64,000 nt of DNA, from assembly GCF_000711225.1 (NCBI RefSeq), contig NZ_JOMG01000002.1, forward strand, positions 1,872,501-1,936,500, read 5' to 3'. This document shows, piece by piece, positions 8,310 to 16,663 of the stretch (the first letter of the stretch is position 1; each line of letters begins with the position of its first letter). The translations under genes and the position numbers were made by a program. Below the pieces are notes generated by a model, which did no database searches, was not told the origin of the DNA, and saw only the letters and a program-made list of their open reading frames with translations. Source of the stretch: Pelobacter seleniigenes DSM 18267. GTDB lineage: Bacteria; Desulfobacterota; Desulfuromonadia; Desulfuromonadales; Geopsychrobacteraceae.

Positions 8310-9152
8310 TCATTCTCGCTCAAAAATGTCATTCATTTTGCCCGAGCCGACTCTTCTATAGCCCACCCGGGAGAGTAACTCTCCCATCCCTTCGGACTGT
8401 TCTTTGGTGCAGGTCTCACAAATAATCGATCCTGGCCACAGGACCTTATCCGCAGCCTGGAAGAAATGCTGCATGACACGGTATTCATGCCCTTCAATAT
8501 CAATTTTTAAACCATCAATTCTGGAAATTTTATAATCCTGGACCAGGGAAAGCAAGGTGGTGACATGAACAGGGATGCTGGCGGCGGTATTGCCGGATGT
8601 CTGCAGAACGTTTTGACCTCGATTCCCCTGTGCCATCGCAAGATGCATTTCCCCGTTTTGATTACTCAAGGCATGACTAATCGGGGTAATCGATGTTGCG
8701 CCATTGGTGGCCACATTAAATTTGATCCGTTTCTGTAATTCCGGGTCGGGTTCGATGGCGTAGATTGAGCAGTCCGTCTTCAGGCAGCTGTAAACCCAGA
8801 AACTATAGGCTCCGGCATTGGCGCCGATATCCAGGAAGACCGCTCCGGGTTGTAGTTTTTGCTGCAGGTAGTGGCGTTCTTTCCGGTCAAACAGGCCAGG
8901 GAGGAAAAGCATGCGCGATTCCGACAAATTGCCGCGCGGCATCAAGCGCATTTTCAGCCCCCAGATTTCCGTGTCAACCGGTCCGGACAGGTCGTGTTTC
9001 AACGGATGACGCAACCAGAACGCAATTCTGCCAAAGCCCTTCCAGGTAGAGACCCTTTGACATCGGTTGAGTCGTTTTGAAATTTTGCGGGTTAAGGCAT
9101 GAATTCCCCAGGGGCTGACGTGATCAAAAACCAGCTGTTGCTCGTTCATCAT
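8310..9152 (-). CDS. FkbM family methyltransferase
   Basis: 280 residues with a class I SAM-dependent methyltransferase core: motif I in VFLDIGANAGAYSFWV, an acidic residue after the second strand in IYAIEPDPELQKRI, and the FkbM signature LKIDIEGHEYRVM. The family O-methylates sugars or other hydroxyls, often in surface polysaccharide synthesis. The first about 65 residues form an N-terminal extension with basic character. The gene follows the PAP2 phosphatase by 29 bp on the same strand, so the two are probably co-transcribed. The acceptor is unknown. Confidence 0.85.
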   Translation of the reverse strand: MMNEQQLVFDHVSPWGIHALTRKISKRLNRCQRVSTWKGFGRIAFWLRHPLKHDLSGPVDTEIWGLKMRLMPRGNLSESRMLFLPGLFDRKERHYLQQKLQPGAVFLDIGANAGAYSFWVYSCLKTDCSIYAIEPDPELQKRIKFNVATNGATSITPISHALSNQNGEMHLAMAQGNRGQNVLQTSGNTAASIPVHVTTLLSLVQDYKISRIDGLKIDIEGHEYRVMQHFFQAADKVLWPGSIICETCTKEQSEGMGELLSRVGYRRVGSGKMNDIFERE

Positions 9153-9181
9153 GAATCGCCTCAGTCTGTTGGTGTTAAGAG

Positions 9182-9736
9182 TTACCAGGGAAAGGACATC
9201 CAGAGTCCGAAAAAGTTGGCACTGTAAACCGGGGTGATGTTGATATCTTCATAGGGGGTGGTCAGCCACCAGCTGCAGGCAATCCCCAGGCCCGCACCGG
9301 CCAGAACATCGCTGAGGTCATGCTTGTCGGTTTCTCCCTCAATCCGACTCCAACCGACATAAGACGCCACGAGGTAGGCCGGGGCGCCATAGGTCAAACC
9401 GTATCTTTTATGGATAAATGTCGCGGCCTGAAACGCGGAAGACGTATGCCCTGAAGGGAAAGAATGATCGCCGTGCCCTTCCGGGCGGGGTTTGTTGATC
9501 GCATATTTCAAGGCAATCGTTGTGCCTGCGTTGAGGAAAAACGACTTTAAAAATTGATTGCGCCCTTCCGTGTCATCAAGCAGCAGGGTGGTTGCAAATG
9601 CACTGGCGGGCAGGGCAATTTCCGCAATATCCCCCGCTGTTTCAAAACCGCTTTGGCCGGCAAAACCGCTCGGTATCCGCACCGCCAGGAGCGTGACTAA
9701 AAAGGTAAACCAGATAACCGATCTCCTGAACGTCAT
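9182..9736 (-). CDS. PAP2 family phosphatase
   Basis: 184 residues with an N-terminal signal or anchor (about residues 6-25). The three acid-phosphatase motifs are present: KPRPEGHGDHSF, PSGHTSS, and SRIEGETDKHDLSDVLAG, which carries the catalytic His. The usual multi-helix core is short, so the protein is probably periplasmic or loosely membrane-bound. Members dephosphorylate undecaprenyl pyrophosphate, lipid A or phosphatidic acid; the substrate here is open. It heads a unit with the FkbM gene. A PmrA-like CTTAA direct repeat lies about 160 bp upstream, which would tie it to the neighbouring two-component system. Confidence 0.87.
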   Translation of the reverse strand: MTFRRSVIWFTFLVTLLAVRIPSGFAGQSGFETAGDIAEIALPASAFATTLLLDDTEGRNQFLKSFFLNAGTTIALKYAINKPRPEGHGDHSFPSGHTSSAFQAATFIHKRYGLTYGAPAYLVASYVGWSRIEGETDKHDLSDVLAGAGLGIACSWWLTTPYEDINITPVYSANFFGLWMSFPW

Positions 9737-9893
9737 AGACCACCCTTAACCTGTTGAACTAGAAGAAAAGCCGCCAAGGTAACCCCGCCTGCTGATAGCC
9801 GGGGGCGCTGGTATCCGGCAAGCCTTGACAGCCGTCAAGATGACTTGAACGCAAGGTGTACACCCTCACCAGCCGGAACCCTAACGAAGCAAG

Positions 9894-9910
9894 CTTAAGG
9901 CAACCTTAAT
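9894..9910. promoter_or_regulatory. PmrA/QseB-like box CTTAAG-N5-CTTAAT
   Basis: The sequence CTTAAG-GCAAC-CTTAAT fits the published PmrA/BasR half-site pattern (C/T)TTAA(G/T) repeated with a 5-bp gap. It lies upstream of the PAP2-FkbM unit, in the region before the DedA gene. Similar boxes occur at 12929 and 13462. Function is inferred from the match and from the nearby OmpR-type regulator. Confidence 0.5.
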
Positions 9911-9978
9911 TGCTGCTGAAATTGCCGTTGTTTCGGAAATGTCAGCAGCACCGGTAAATAAGAGCAGGCTCTTGCTGA

Positions 9979-9990
9979 GGGGGGGGGGGG
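9979..9990. repeat. G12 homopolymer tract
   Basis: An uninterrupted run of twelve G lies in the intergenic region 9737-10065. Runs of this length are prone to slippage in replication and to sequencing error. It is not within a reading frame. It lies about 240 bp upstream of the PAP2 start, and the rest of this interval holds only the CTTAA box and a hairpin. Confidence 0.9.
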
Positions 9991-10014
9991 CTAGGCGGGA
10001 GGGCGGGATTTTCC

Positions 10015-10046
10015 GGGCTCACCTGGTTGAGCATCCAGGTGAGCCC
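10015..10046 (-). terminator. hairpin downstream of the DedA gene
   Basis: GGGCTCACCTGG and CCAGGTGAGCCC form a perfect 12-bp stem with an 8-nt loop, 20 bp after the DedA stop codon. The bases that follow on the minus strand (GGAAAATCC) lack a T-run, so it may stabilise the mRNA end rather than terminate on its own. Confidence 0.45.
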
Positions 10047-10065
10047 GAGCTGCAGTCGGTGTTCT

Positions 10066-10722
10066 TTAAAATTTCTCAGTCTCTTCAGCGCAAGCAGTTT
10101 CCACTGCTGGTTTGACTCTTTTTTTAAGCCGCCACAAGTAAAAAACAAGGATCACCCCACAGAGCGCGGCCAGCGCGAACAGGGCCTGATGCATGTATTG
10201 GCTGATGAGTTGCTGGTTGTTGCCGATCAGATAGCCACCCAGGGCTAGAATGACCACCCAGATGCCGGCGCCGCAGGCTGTGAAAATGGCGAACAGCAGC
10301 AGGTTCATCCGTGCCAGTCCGGCGGGCAGGCTGATATATTGCCGGATGCCGGGCAGCAGCCGGCCGATAAAGGTCGAAATATGTCCATGCCGGGCAAAGA
10401 AACGATCCGCTCGTTCCAGGGTCTGCGGACTGATCAGCAGGTAGCGGCCGTAGCGTTCAAAAAAGGGCCGCCCCCAGGTGCAGGCGAGCCAGTAATTGAA
10501 GCAGGCGCCAAGCAGGCTACCCAGAATTCCCATGCCGATGACCAGAGGCAGGGACATTTCTCCCTGGGCGGCCAGATACCCTGCCGGTGGGATGACCACT
10601 TCGCTGGGGAAGGGGAAGAACGATGATTCGAGAAACATCAGCACAACGATCCCCGGATAACCCCAGTGACTGACCGTTGCGACAATCCAGACAATCAGAT
10701 CGTGAAACATGGTGAATAACAT
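10066..10722 (-). CDS. DedA family membrane protein
   Basis: 218 residues. The DedA/VTT core is clear: [19 protein letters not shown] near residue 31, then [20 protein letters not shown] near 130, which carries the conserved Arg residues, and hydrophobic segments at both ends. DedA proteins act in the inner membrane; some recycle undecaprenyl phosphate to the cytoplasmic face and affect polymyxin resistance. It lies 114 bp downstream of the histidine kinase on the same strand and may be part of that operon. This fits an envelope-stress regulon together with PAP2 and UppP. Confidence 0.88.
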   Translation of the reverse strand: MLFTMFHDLIVWIVATVSHWGYPGIVVLMFLESSFFPFPSEVVIPPAGYLAAQGEMSLPLVIGMGILGSLLGACFNYWLACTWGRPFFERYGRYLLISPQTLERADRFFARHGHISTFIGRLLPGIRQYISLPAGLARMNLLLFAIFTACGAGIWVVILALGGYLIGNNQQLISQYMHQALFALAALCGVILVFYLWRLKKRVKPAVETACAEETEKF

Positions 10723-10836
10723 CCTCCTTTGTAAATAAACATACGATGATGGTCGGTCGCGCAGGGCGGCTGTATAAGGTTATCCGCCTGGGCCGGATAA
10801 GTTCCGTTTGCAGGGAGCATGCCCGATACTGCGGAT

Positions 10837-12165
10837 TCAATCAAGGGGAGATAGCGGGAGCGCGACGATCACTTTGAGACCGCTGCCGCTGTCTCTGTCT
10901 GCCAACACAATGGTCCCCTGATGATTTTTGACAATCTCCTGAACGATGGCCAGGCCAAGGCCGCTGCCGCTTGTGCCGGTATCGGCCCGCCGATAGAACC
11001 GGTTAAAAACCAGCTGGCGATCCTTTGGGGGGATTCCAGGACCCTGATCCTGAACAACCACCTGTCCCATTTGCCGGGTCTGCGCCAGGCTGATATCCAC
11101 CCGCCCGTGTGGAAATGAATAGCGGATGGCGTTATCGACCAGGTTGTTGAACAGGACCCGCAGGCTTTCGGCATCTCCGTTGACCTGGAGCGGTGTGCTG
11201 TCTTTGATCCCCAGATCAATGTCCCGGGCCAGGGAGGCAGGCGTCAAATCGGCAACCACGGTCCTGAGCAGCCTCAATAAATCGATTTTGGCAAAAGGCC
11301 GTTCCCAGCGGTCCGGTTCCATCCGTGCCAGGGCCAACAACTGCTGGACCAGATGGCCGGAGCGGATGACCCCCTCATTTAACTGGTTGATTAACTCTTT
11401 GCGTTGTTTTTGATCCTGACACTTTTTCAATAGCTGCACCTGCAGATGAACCGCGGTCAACGGAGTTCTGAGTTCGTGAGCCGCATCAGCGGTGAACTTC
11501 CGTTGCCCTTCAAGGGTGTGCTGCAGGCTGATCAGCAGATGATTGAGGGCTTCCACCAGCGGGACGACTTCCAGGGGCAGGTTATCCAGTGCAATCGGGG
11601 TCAGGGAGTAGGGATTCCGCTGCCTGACTGAGTCGGCCAGGGCCGTTAACGGGGCCAGGCTGCGGCGCACCGTTAACCAGACCAGACCACCGAGAAGAAT
11701 GATCAGCACCAGGATCGGAGCGGTTGCTCCAAGGGAAATGCGCAAACTCATTTCCAGCCGATCGGCAAAAGGCTGGCTGATTTGGACCTGGTATTGATCA
11801 CGCTGCAGGACAAAGGTTCGCCACAGCTTGTCATCGGAAAACTGGGTGCTGAAGCCGATCTTGGCCTGTTGCGGACGGCCTTCGTCCCGGTTGAGCTGGC
11901 TCAATAGCGTCCCTTGAGTATCCCAGATCTGGATGATGAAATCGTCTCCGTCTTCATCATCAAAGGCGTTGCTGCTGCGTGGCGGCGCGGTCGGTAGAAT
12001 ACTGGCGGAGAGCGGAATGCTGTATGCCAGTTGCCGCAGACGGTCGTCAAACAGGTTCTCGACCTGATTGCGAACATAGAAAAAGGAGATGGCACCAGTG
12101 ACAACAATCGCCAGAACCTGGCCAAGCAACAGCCAGAGCAGCAATTTCCGGCGAACCGAGATCAC
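10837..12165 (-). CDS. sensor histidine kinase, QseC/PmrB-like
   Basis: About 442 residues. Two transmembrane helices flank a periplasmic sensor of about 130 residues, followed by HAMP, HisKA with the phospho-acceptor in AHELRTPLTAVHLQVQLL (about residue 230), and an HATPase domain with DQGPGIPP and GSGLGLAIV. I take the GTG at 12165 as the start because it overlaps the regulator stop in GTGA and places the first helix (LLLWLLLGQVLAIVVTG) at the N-terminus; a longer frame upstream runs inside the regulator gene. Domain order and coupling match QseC/PmrB kinases, which sense metals, pH or cationic peptides. The ligand here is unknown. Confidence 0.9.
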   Translation of the reverse strand: MISVRRKLLLWLLLGQVLAIVVTGAISFFYVRNQVENLFDDRLRQLAYSIPLSASILPTAPPRSSNAFDDEDGDDFIIQIWDTQGTLLSQLNRDEGRPQQAKIGFSTQFSDDKLWRTFVLQRDQYQVQISQPFADRLEMSLRISLGATAPILVLIILLGGLVWLTVRRSLAPLTALADSVRQRNPYSLTPIALDNLPLEVVPLVEALNHLLISLQHTLEGQRKFTADAAHELRTPLTAVHLQVQLLKKCQDQKQRKELINQLNEGVIRSGHLVQQLLALARMEPDRWERPFAKIDLLRLLRTVVADLTPASLARDIDLGIKDSTPLQVNGDAESLRVLFNNLVDNAIRYSFPHGRVDISLAQTRQMGQVVVQDQGPGIPPKDRQLVFNRFYRRADTGTSGSGLGLAIVQEIVKNHQGTIVLADRDSGSGLKVIVALPLSPLD

Positions 12166-12824
12166 AGGTTTTGCCCCAGAATATAGCCTACGCCGCGAAT
12201 CGTCCTGATGACATCGCGGGCGAGTTTTTTGCGCAAATTGTGGATATGGACTTCGACCGCATTGCTTTCGATTTCTTCGCCCCAACCGTACAGGGTTTCT
12301 TCCAGCTGGCCGCGGGAAAGAACACAGCTGGGCTGTTCCAGCAGCTGCTGGAGAAGAGTGAATTCCTTGGCGGAAAGTGCGATATTACTCCCTTGCCAAA
12401 GACACTCGTGGGTCGCCGGGTTCAAAGCCAGTTGCCCCCGTTTCAGCCAGGTATCGGCACGGCCGTGGCGTCTTCTGTGCACCGCACGCATGCGGGCGCT
12501 CAACTCATCCAGATCGAAGGGCTTGATCAGGTAGTCATCCGCGCCCAGGTCAAGACCCGCGATGCGGTCGGCGACCGCGTCGCGGGCGGTCAGAATCACC
12601 ACCGGGGTGTGATCGCCCCGGCGGCGCTGGCTGGTGAGAATATCCAGCCCCGAGCCATCCGGCAGACCCAGGTCGAGCAGGATGACATCATAGCTTTCGC
12701 TGGCCAGCCCCAGACGGGCTTCTTCAACATCATGGGACCAGTCAATGGCCTGCCCCTCCTGTTTGAGAAAGGTCATTACCGCGCTGCCGATCATGTCGTC
12801 ATCTTCAACCAGGAGGATTCTCAT
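12162..12824 (-). CDS. OmpR family response regulator, QseB/PmrA-like
   Basis: 220 residues. The receiver has the acidic cluster VEDDD, the phospho-acceptor Asp51 in VILLDLGLPDGSGLD, and Lys in LIKPFDLDEL. A winged-helix DNA-binding domain follows (about 125-220; LSAKEFTLLQQLL, then NAVEVHIHNLRKKL, RGVGYILG). The stop overlaps the kinase start by GTGA, so the pair is translationally coupled. About 105 bp upstream lies CTTAAG-N5-CTTAAA, a good PmrA-type box, suggesting autoregulation. Other candidate boxes precede PAP2-FkbM and PepSY/UppP. Confidence 0.92.
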   Translation of the reverse strand: MRILLVEDDDMIGSAVMTFLKQEGQAIDWSHDVEEARLGLASESYDVILLDLGLPDGSGLDILTSQRRRGDHTPVVILTARDAVADRIAGLDLGADDYLIKPFDLDELSARMRAVHRRRHGRADTWLKRGQLALNPATHECLWQGSNIALSAKEFTLLQQLLEQPSCVLSRGQLEETLYGWGEEIESNAVEVHIHNLRKKLARDVIRTIRGVGYILGQNL

Positions 12825-12928
12825 CTCAACACCCTGCTTTTTGGTTCTGCTGAACGCAGAACTGATCTTTTTGCGGTAATGTTTCTATCGGGAAGTTGAA
12901 CAGTTACGGAGTTGTATAGGATAGAAAA

Positions 12929-12945
12929 CTTAAGACCAGCTTAAA
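12929..12945. promoter_or_regulatory. PmrA/QseB-like box CTTAAG-N5-CTTAAA
   Basis: Read on the minus strand this is TTTAAG-CTGGT-CTTAAG, which fits the (C/T)TTAA(G/T) direct repeat with a 5-bp gap at every defined position. It lies 105 bp upstream of the response regulator start, a normal place for autoregulation. Confidence 0.6.
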
Positions 12946-12980
12946 GGACTTTTGAATGGGGATCGGCAGAAAGATTGGGT

Positions 12981-13010
12981 GTGCCGAACCGGGAGCCCCC
13001 GGTTCGGCAC
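12981..13010 (-). terminator. hairpin after the PepSY gene
   Basis: GTGCCGAACCGGG and CCCGGTTCGGCAC form a 13-bp stem with a loop of about 4 nt, 11 bp after the PepSY stop. The T-run is weak on both strands. It separates the PepSY gene from the regulator gene. Confidence 0.55.
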
Positions 13011-13021
13011 CTGGCGTTTGC

Positions 13022-13363
13022 TTAGTCCCTTTCTTCCTCGTCGCCATCGTCATCTGCAGATTTGAGCTTGTTTTTGAGAATCTGTCCGGTCATCCGGTCG
13101 ACCGTGATTTTATGCTGACCGTCCCCGGCGAAAACTTCCACGACGTAGGCGGGTGACTTCAGCTCATCATCAAGTTCTGCACTCACAGCAGTGCCGGAGA
13201 CTTCCTGTAAGGCAAGATTGATGGCCTGCGGCAGGTTGACTTTGGATGTTGCCAGCAGTTGCTCTTCGGACTTGTCCTGCTGGGTGCCGGCCAGTGCTGA
13301 GAACGAGGTTATGGTGAGCAGCAACAGGGAGAGGATGATTCCGGATAACAGTTTCTTGTTCAT
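13022..13363 (-). CDS. secreted PepSY-domain protein
   Basis: 113 residues with a clear signal peptide (KKLLSGIILSLLLLTITSFSALA, cleavage near 25). A single PepSY domain follows: LPQAINLALQEVSGTAVSAE, then YVVEVFAGDGQHKITVDRMT and GQIL. The tail is acidic (DDDGDEEERD). Small PepSY proteins are often encoded beside QseBC/PmrAB-type systems and may tune periplasmic signalling or metal binding, but no activity is established. Its promoter region holds a weaker CTTAA-type repeat about 100 bp upstream of the start, the same spacing as for the regulator gene. Confidence 0.82.
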   Translation of the reverse strand: MNKKLLSGIILSLLLLTITSFSALAGTQQDKSEEQLLATSKVNLPQAINLALQEVSGTAVSAELDDELKSPAYVVEVFAGDGQHKITVDRMTGQILKNKLKSADDDGDEEERD

Positions 13364-13461
13364 AAAAGTATTGGTCCTTTCATGTTTGGGTTGATGAAAT
13401 ACCGCTGTGATTCTCTTGCCGGCCTCAGCGTGCTTCCTGACGATGACCCTACGGCCGCATT

Positions 13462-13478
13462 CTTAACTAAAACTTAGG
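13462..13478. promoter_or_regulatory. degenerate PmrA/QseB-like box
   Basis: CTTAAC-TAAAA-CTTAGG, a CTTAA-type direct repeat with the 5-bp gap but one mismatch per half-site. It lies about 100 bp upstream of the PepSY gene and 290 bp upstream of UppP. The rest of 13364-13770 shows no supported gene. Confidence 0.4.
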
Positions 13479-13770
13479 CGGGAATATTTCGATTTCTGCT
13501 TGCCAGGGAAACCCGTATTGCGTTAAGTGAAGCTTGGCAGAAGAAGCGAGCCGCGAAGAGGCGGAGCGGGTTGTTGGAAAAGACCGTCCTGGACTTTTTC
13601 CTTCATGGTGGGAGGCTATGGGATGCTTCCTCCCTTCTAGAATTAATATGTTAGACAGTTCATTGATTTTGATGTCTCGTCCACTGGCTCAGGATGCGGT
13701 TCTTCAACAGTCCGAAAGGAGACGGACCGGCTGGGTTGGGCATGTCACCCCTTGTAAAGGAACACGTTTA

Positions 13771-14742
13771 ATGACCAAAAAAATAGTACTGCTGATTTTA
13801 ACAAGTTTTTTAATACTGCCATGTGTCTTTAGCGTCGCCGTCGAGCAACAGGCTGCTGAGCCTCTGGTGGTCGCCGGCAAGAGCATCATGACCACTGGGC
13901 AGGCCGTTGTGTTGGGAATTGTTGAAGGGCTGACGGAATACCTGCCGGTCAGCTCTACGGGGCATCTGCTGCTGGCAGAACAACTCATGGGCATCGGTCT
14001 TGAGCCTGGCCAGTCTGTGGAGCAGCAGGAGAGTATCAAAGAAGCCGTCGATGCCTATACTATCTGTATCCAGGCGGGAGCGATCCTTGCAGTTCTGTGG
14101 TTATATTTCGGCCGAGTCAAGCAGGCCTTGCGCGGCCTGACCGGGAATGATCCCGCCGGTCGGCGGCTGTTGATCAACATCATCGCCGGATTTATTCCTG
14201 CCGCTGTTCTGGGTCTGGCGTTCAATAAACTGATCAAGTCTTATCTGTTTGGACCCTGGCCGGTGGTCACGGCCTGGTTCCTGGGTGGCGTGGCCATTTT
14301 GCTGGTGAGCTGGTACAAAAAGTCGCGCCAGCAAGAAGGAACCCCCGGCAGGTTGCTGGATGTCATGCACTGGAAGATGGCGCTGATCATCGGCTTTGCG
14401 CAATGTATTGCCATGTGGCCGGGGGTCAGCCGTAGTTTGGTCACAATTGTTGGTGGTGTGCTGGTTGGCTTGTCCCTTGAGGCCGCGGTTGAATACAGTT
14501 TTTTGCTGGGAGTGGTGACCCTTGGCGCTGCTACGGCTTATGATACCCTCAAACATGGCCAGTTGATGCTGCAGACCTTCGATCATTTTTCCTTGTTTAT
14601 CGGGATTGTCGTTGCGTTTATTGCTGCCGCTATCTCGGTCAAATGGATGGTCAGCTACCTGTCGCGACATGGGCTGGAGATTTTTGGTTATTACCGTGTC
14701 TTGCTGGCCCTGGGAACCCTGGCCTTTCTGCTGACCACCTGA
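13771..14742 (+). CDS. uppP: undecaprenyl-diphosphate phosphatase UppP (BacA)
   Basis: 323 residues. Hallmark motifs are EGLTEYLPVSSTGHLLLAEQ (about residue 53) and WPGVSRSLVTI, which carry the catalytic Glu, Ser, His and Arg of the BacA family. It dephosphorylates C55-PP at the membrane for reuse in wall and surface glycan synthesis. The start at 13771 has AAGGAA upstream. The protein is about 50 residues longer than usual: it has an extra N-terminal hydrophobic stretch like a signal peptide (IVLLILTSFLILPCVFSVAV) and an insert after residue 80. Two-component, PAP2 and DedA genes nearby suggest a polyprenyl-phosphate theme. Confidence 0.92.
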   Translation: MTKKIVLLILTSFLILPCVFSVAVEQQAAEPLVVAGKSIMTTGQAVVLGIVEGLTEYLPVSSTGHLLLAEQLMGIGLEPGQSVEQQESIKEAVDAYTICIQAGAILAVLWLYFGRVKQALRGLTGNDPAGRRLLINIIAGFIPAAVLGLAFNKLIKSYLFGPWPVVTAWFLGGVAILLVSWYKKSRQQEGTPGRLLDVMHWKMALIIGFAQCIAMWPGVSRSLVTIVGGVLVGLSLEAAVEYSFLLGVVTLGAATAYDTLKHGQLMLQTFDHFSLFIGIVVAFIAAAISVKWMVSYLSRHGLEIFGYYRVLLALGTLAFLLTT

Positions 14743-14902
14743 ACACGAATCTCGCTGTGGGCGAAGGTTGATAATTTTCGGTCGTCGTTGCCCGCCCGAC
14801 TCCTCCGACCCGCATAATCTGACCAATATGTAATCCCGGTGCTGATCCTGTTTCCTCTTCGGAATGATCATGCAACCAGTTGAATTTAATAGGAGACTTT
14901 TC

Positions 14903-15181
14903 ATGACAGCAGACTTTAAACCGAAAATTTTTGTCAGAAGCGCCTGCCCGTTCTGTATCAGACTGGAGCGCTATTTTGAGCAACTCGGTTTGTTGGAGAA
15001 ATTCGAGGTGATTCAGTGTGACGCCAATGGCGAAGAGGAACTGAATCGCTATCGCGCGTTTCTAAGCGAAAAACTCGGGCACCGAGCAAGTTTTCCGACC
15101 ATGGAGATTGCCCCGGACCGGTTTATGAGCGATTCGACTGCGCTGATGGATTACTATGCCGAGGCTGCCAAAGCCAGTTGA
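14903..15181 (+). CDS. glutaredoxin/thioredoxin-fold small protein
   Basis: 92 residues from an ATG with an AGGAG ribosome-binding site eight bases upstream; an in-frame ATG at 14864 lacks one. The N-terminal strand is followed by the redox motif CPFC in VRSACPFCIRLERYFEQ. The cis-proline region appears as ASFPTMEIAP. Size and motif match glutaredoxin-like disulfide reductases. It may act as a cytoplasmic dithiol oxidoreductase. It follows UppP by 160 bp and is not clearly in its operon. Confidence 0.8.
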   Translation: MTADFKPKIFVRSACPFCIRLERYFEQLGLLEKFEVIQCDANGEEELNRYRAFLSEKLGHRASFPTMEIAPDRFMSDSTALMDYYAEAAKAS

Positions 15182-15417
15182 GTCTGGCGAAGAGCCGGGC
15201 GGGCGTTGCGGGAACCTGCCGGCTCCAAGCCCCATCGCTTACTCGGTCTCGAAGGCCGGGTTGCAGCATTTGTCTCGGGTTGCCCTGCATGGTCAACGAC
15301 GTCGCTCCAGGATCGATGGAAGGGACCCGTATGGCCGGCAACTGACCCCAGAGCATTTTAACCACATTCCGGCTAGTCTTCTTGACCCGTTGCGTGGGCC
15401 TGCGGACAGGAGGTTAT

Positions 15418-16284
15418 ATGAACAAGGTTCTGCACATCACCAGCGGTGACATGGCTGGGGACAGCCTGGCACAGGCCGGTCTGGGCGGGGACATCCTGGT
15501 CTGGCACGATATCCTTTATGACGGACCACGGGAGCCGGGCTGGCCGGATGAGAAGACCTTTCGTGCCCGGGCCCTGTTTCTGGAGGAATTGACCGCCGGG
15601 GGGCTGGGGCGGGAGCACATTCTGGAAACTATGCGCAACCAGTACCGGCAGCTGGCAACCGCTGGTTCCTATGAACGGATCGTTCTCTGGTTCGATGCCT
15701 GCCTTTTTGACCAATCCATGCTGGCCCATGTGCTGACTTGCCTGGCTCATCAGGGTCTCCATCAGGTGGACCTGCTGTGCATCGATGCATTTCCCGGTAT
15801 CGAGCCCTTCAACGGCCTTGGCCAATTGCAGCCGGGACAGCTGGCCTCTCTCTACCGGGACCGTGGTCCGGTCAGCACTGAGCAATTTGCCTTTGCCGCT
15901 GCTGTGGACCGGGCTTTTGCAAGGCAGGATAAAGCTTTGTTCAGGGATTTGGCTGCCATGAGCGCGCCGCCTTTGCCCTGGGTTCCGGCTGCGGTTAAGC
16001 GCTGGCTGCAGGAACAGCCCGACCCGGCAACCGGGTTGGGGCGGTTGGAAAGCCTTGCCCTTGCAGCGATCCGCAGCGGCTGTAACACTCCGGGGGATAT
16101 TTTTGCGGCTGTCGCTGCCGCGGATGGACCACCGCAGTACTGGGGTGACATCACCCTGTGGGGCAAACTCAACGGCCTCGCTGACCGTGTCCCTCCGCTC
16201 GTTACCATGAGCGGACCCTTGGCTCGTCTGCCGCAGTGGGAGAGCCCTGTGCCGCTCAGTGAGTTCAGGATCTCAGTTTGTTGA
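15418..16284 (+). CDS. DUF1835 domain-containing protein
   Basis: 288 residues, starting at an ATG with AGGAGG at the right distance. The N-terminal half matches the DUF1835 pattern (VLHITSGDMAGDSLAQAG, then ILVWHDILYDGP and RIVLWFDACLFDQSMLAHVL). The C-terminal half is a helical region with W-x-P and DUF3658-like character. No enzymatic activity is known for the family. The gene stands alone between the glutaredoxin-like gene and a convergent permease; 15182-15417 shows nothing recognisable. Confidence 0.78.
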   Translation: MNKVLHITSGDMAGDSLAQAGLGGDILVWHDILYDGPREPGWPDEKTFRARALFLEELTAGGLGREHILETMRNQYRQLATAGSYERIVLWFDACLFDQSMLAHVLTCLAHQGLHQVDLLCIDAFPGIEPFNGLGQLQPGQLASLYRDRGPVSTEQFAFAAAVDRAFARQDKALFRDLAAMSAPPLPWVPAAVKRWLQEQPDPATGLGRLESLALAAIRSGCNTPGDIFAAVAAADGPPQYWGDITLWGKLNGLADRVPPLVTMSGPLARLPQWESPVPLSEFRISVC

Positions 16285-16663
16285 GCCGTCGAAGGCAAAA
16301 AAATCAACGGCAGCTCTCCCCAGTCAGATCTGTGTGAGAAACGGGTGTTATAATCCAGAAACGAATCAACCGGACCGACGGGTTGCAATTCCGGCCAGGA
16401 TTTCGGCTATTGACATGAGAATAATGCATTAATCTGTTTCGATTTTTCAACCGGGGGGGATGGGATTAGGTCAGCAAATCTTGTGCTCGATGTTGCGAGC
16501 ATTTGCCAGTCAAAAAAAGCCTGGGTTCAGACCTGGTGCTCCTCCCGATTTTTGTCAGCGCTGTAATCGAATGGTCAGTCGGTATGACTTGTTACCTGCT
16601 CCATCTGGCTTTCCGGAGAAAAATGATCAGGTACTGCCCCGGGGTCGACTCGCTGACGGGTCT
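16285..16663. other. convergent intergenic region, no gene seen
   Basis: 379 bp between the stop codons of the DUF1835 gene and the permease. Short frames exist but none has a ribosome-binding site together with a recognisable domain. No strong terminator was found. Confidence 0.5.

Noticed and set aside
13534-13770. An upstream in-frame extension of UppP
   Set aside because: The added residues do not resemble protein, and a good ribosome-binding site and signal-like segment support the start at 13771.
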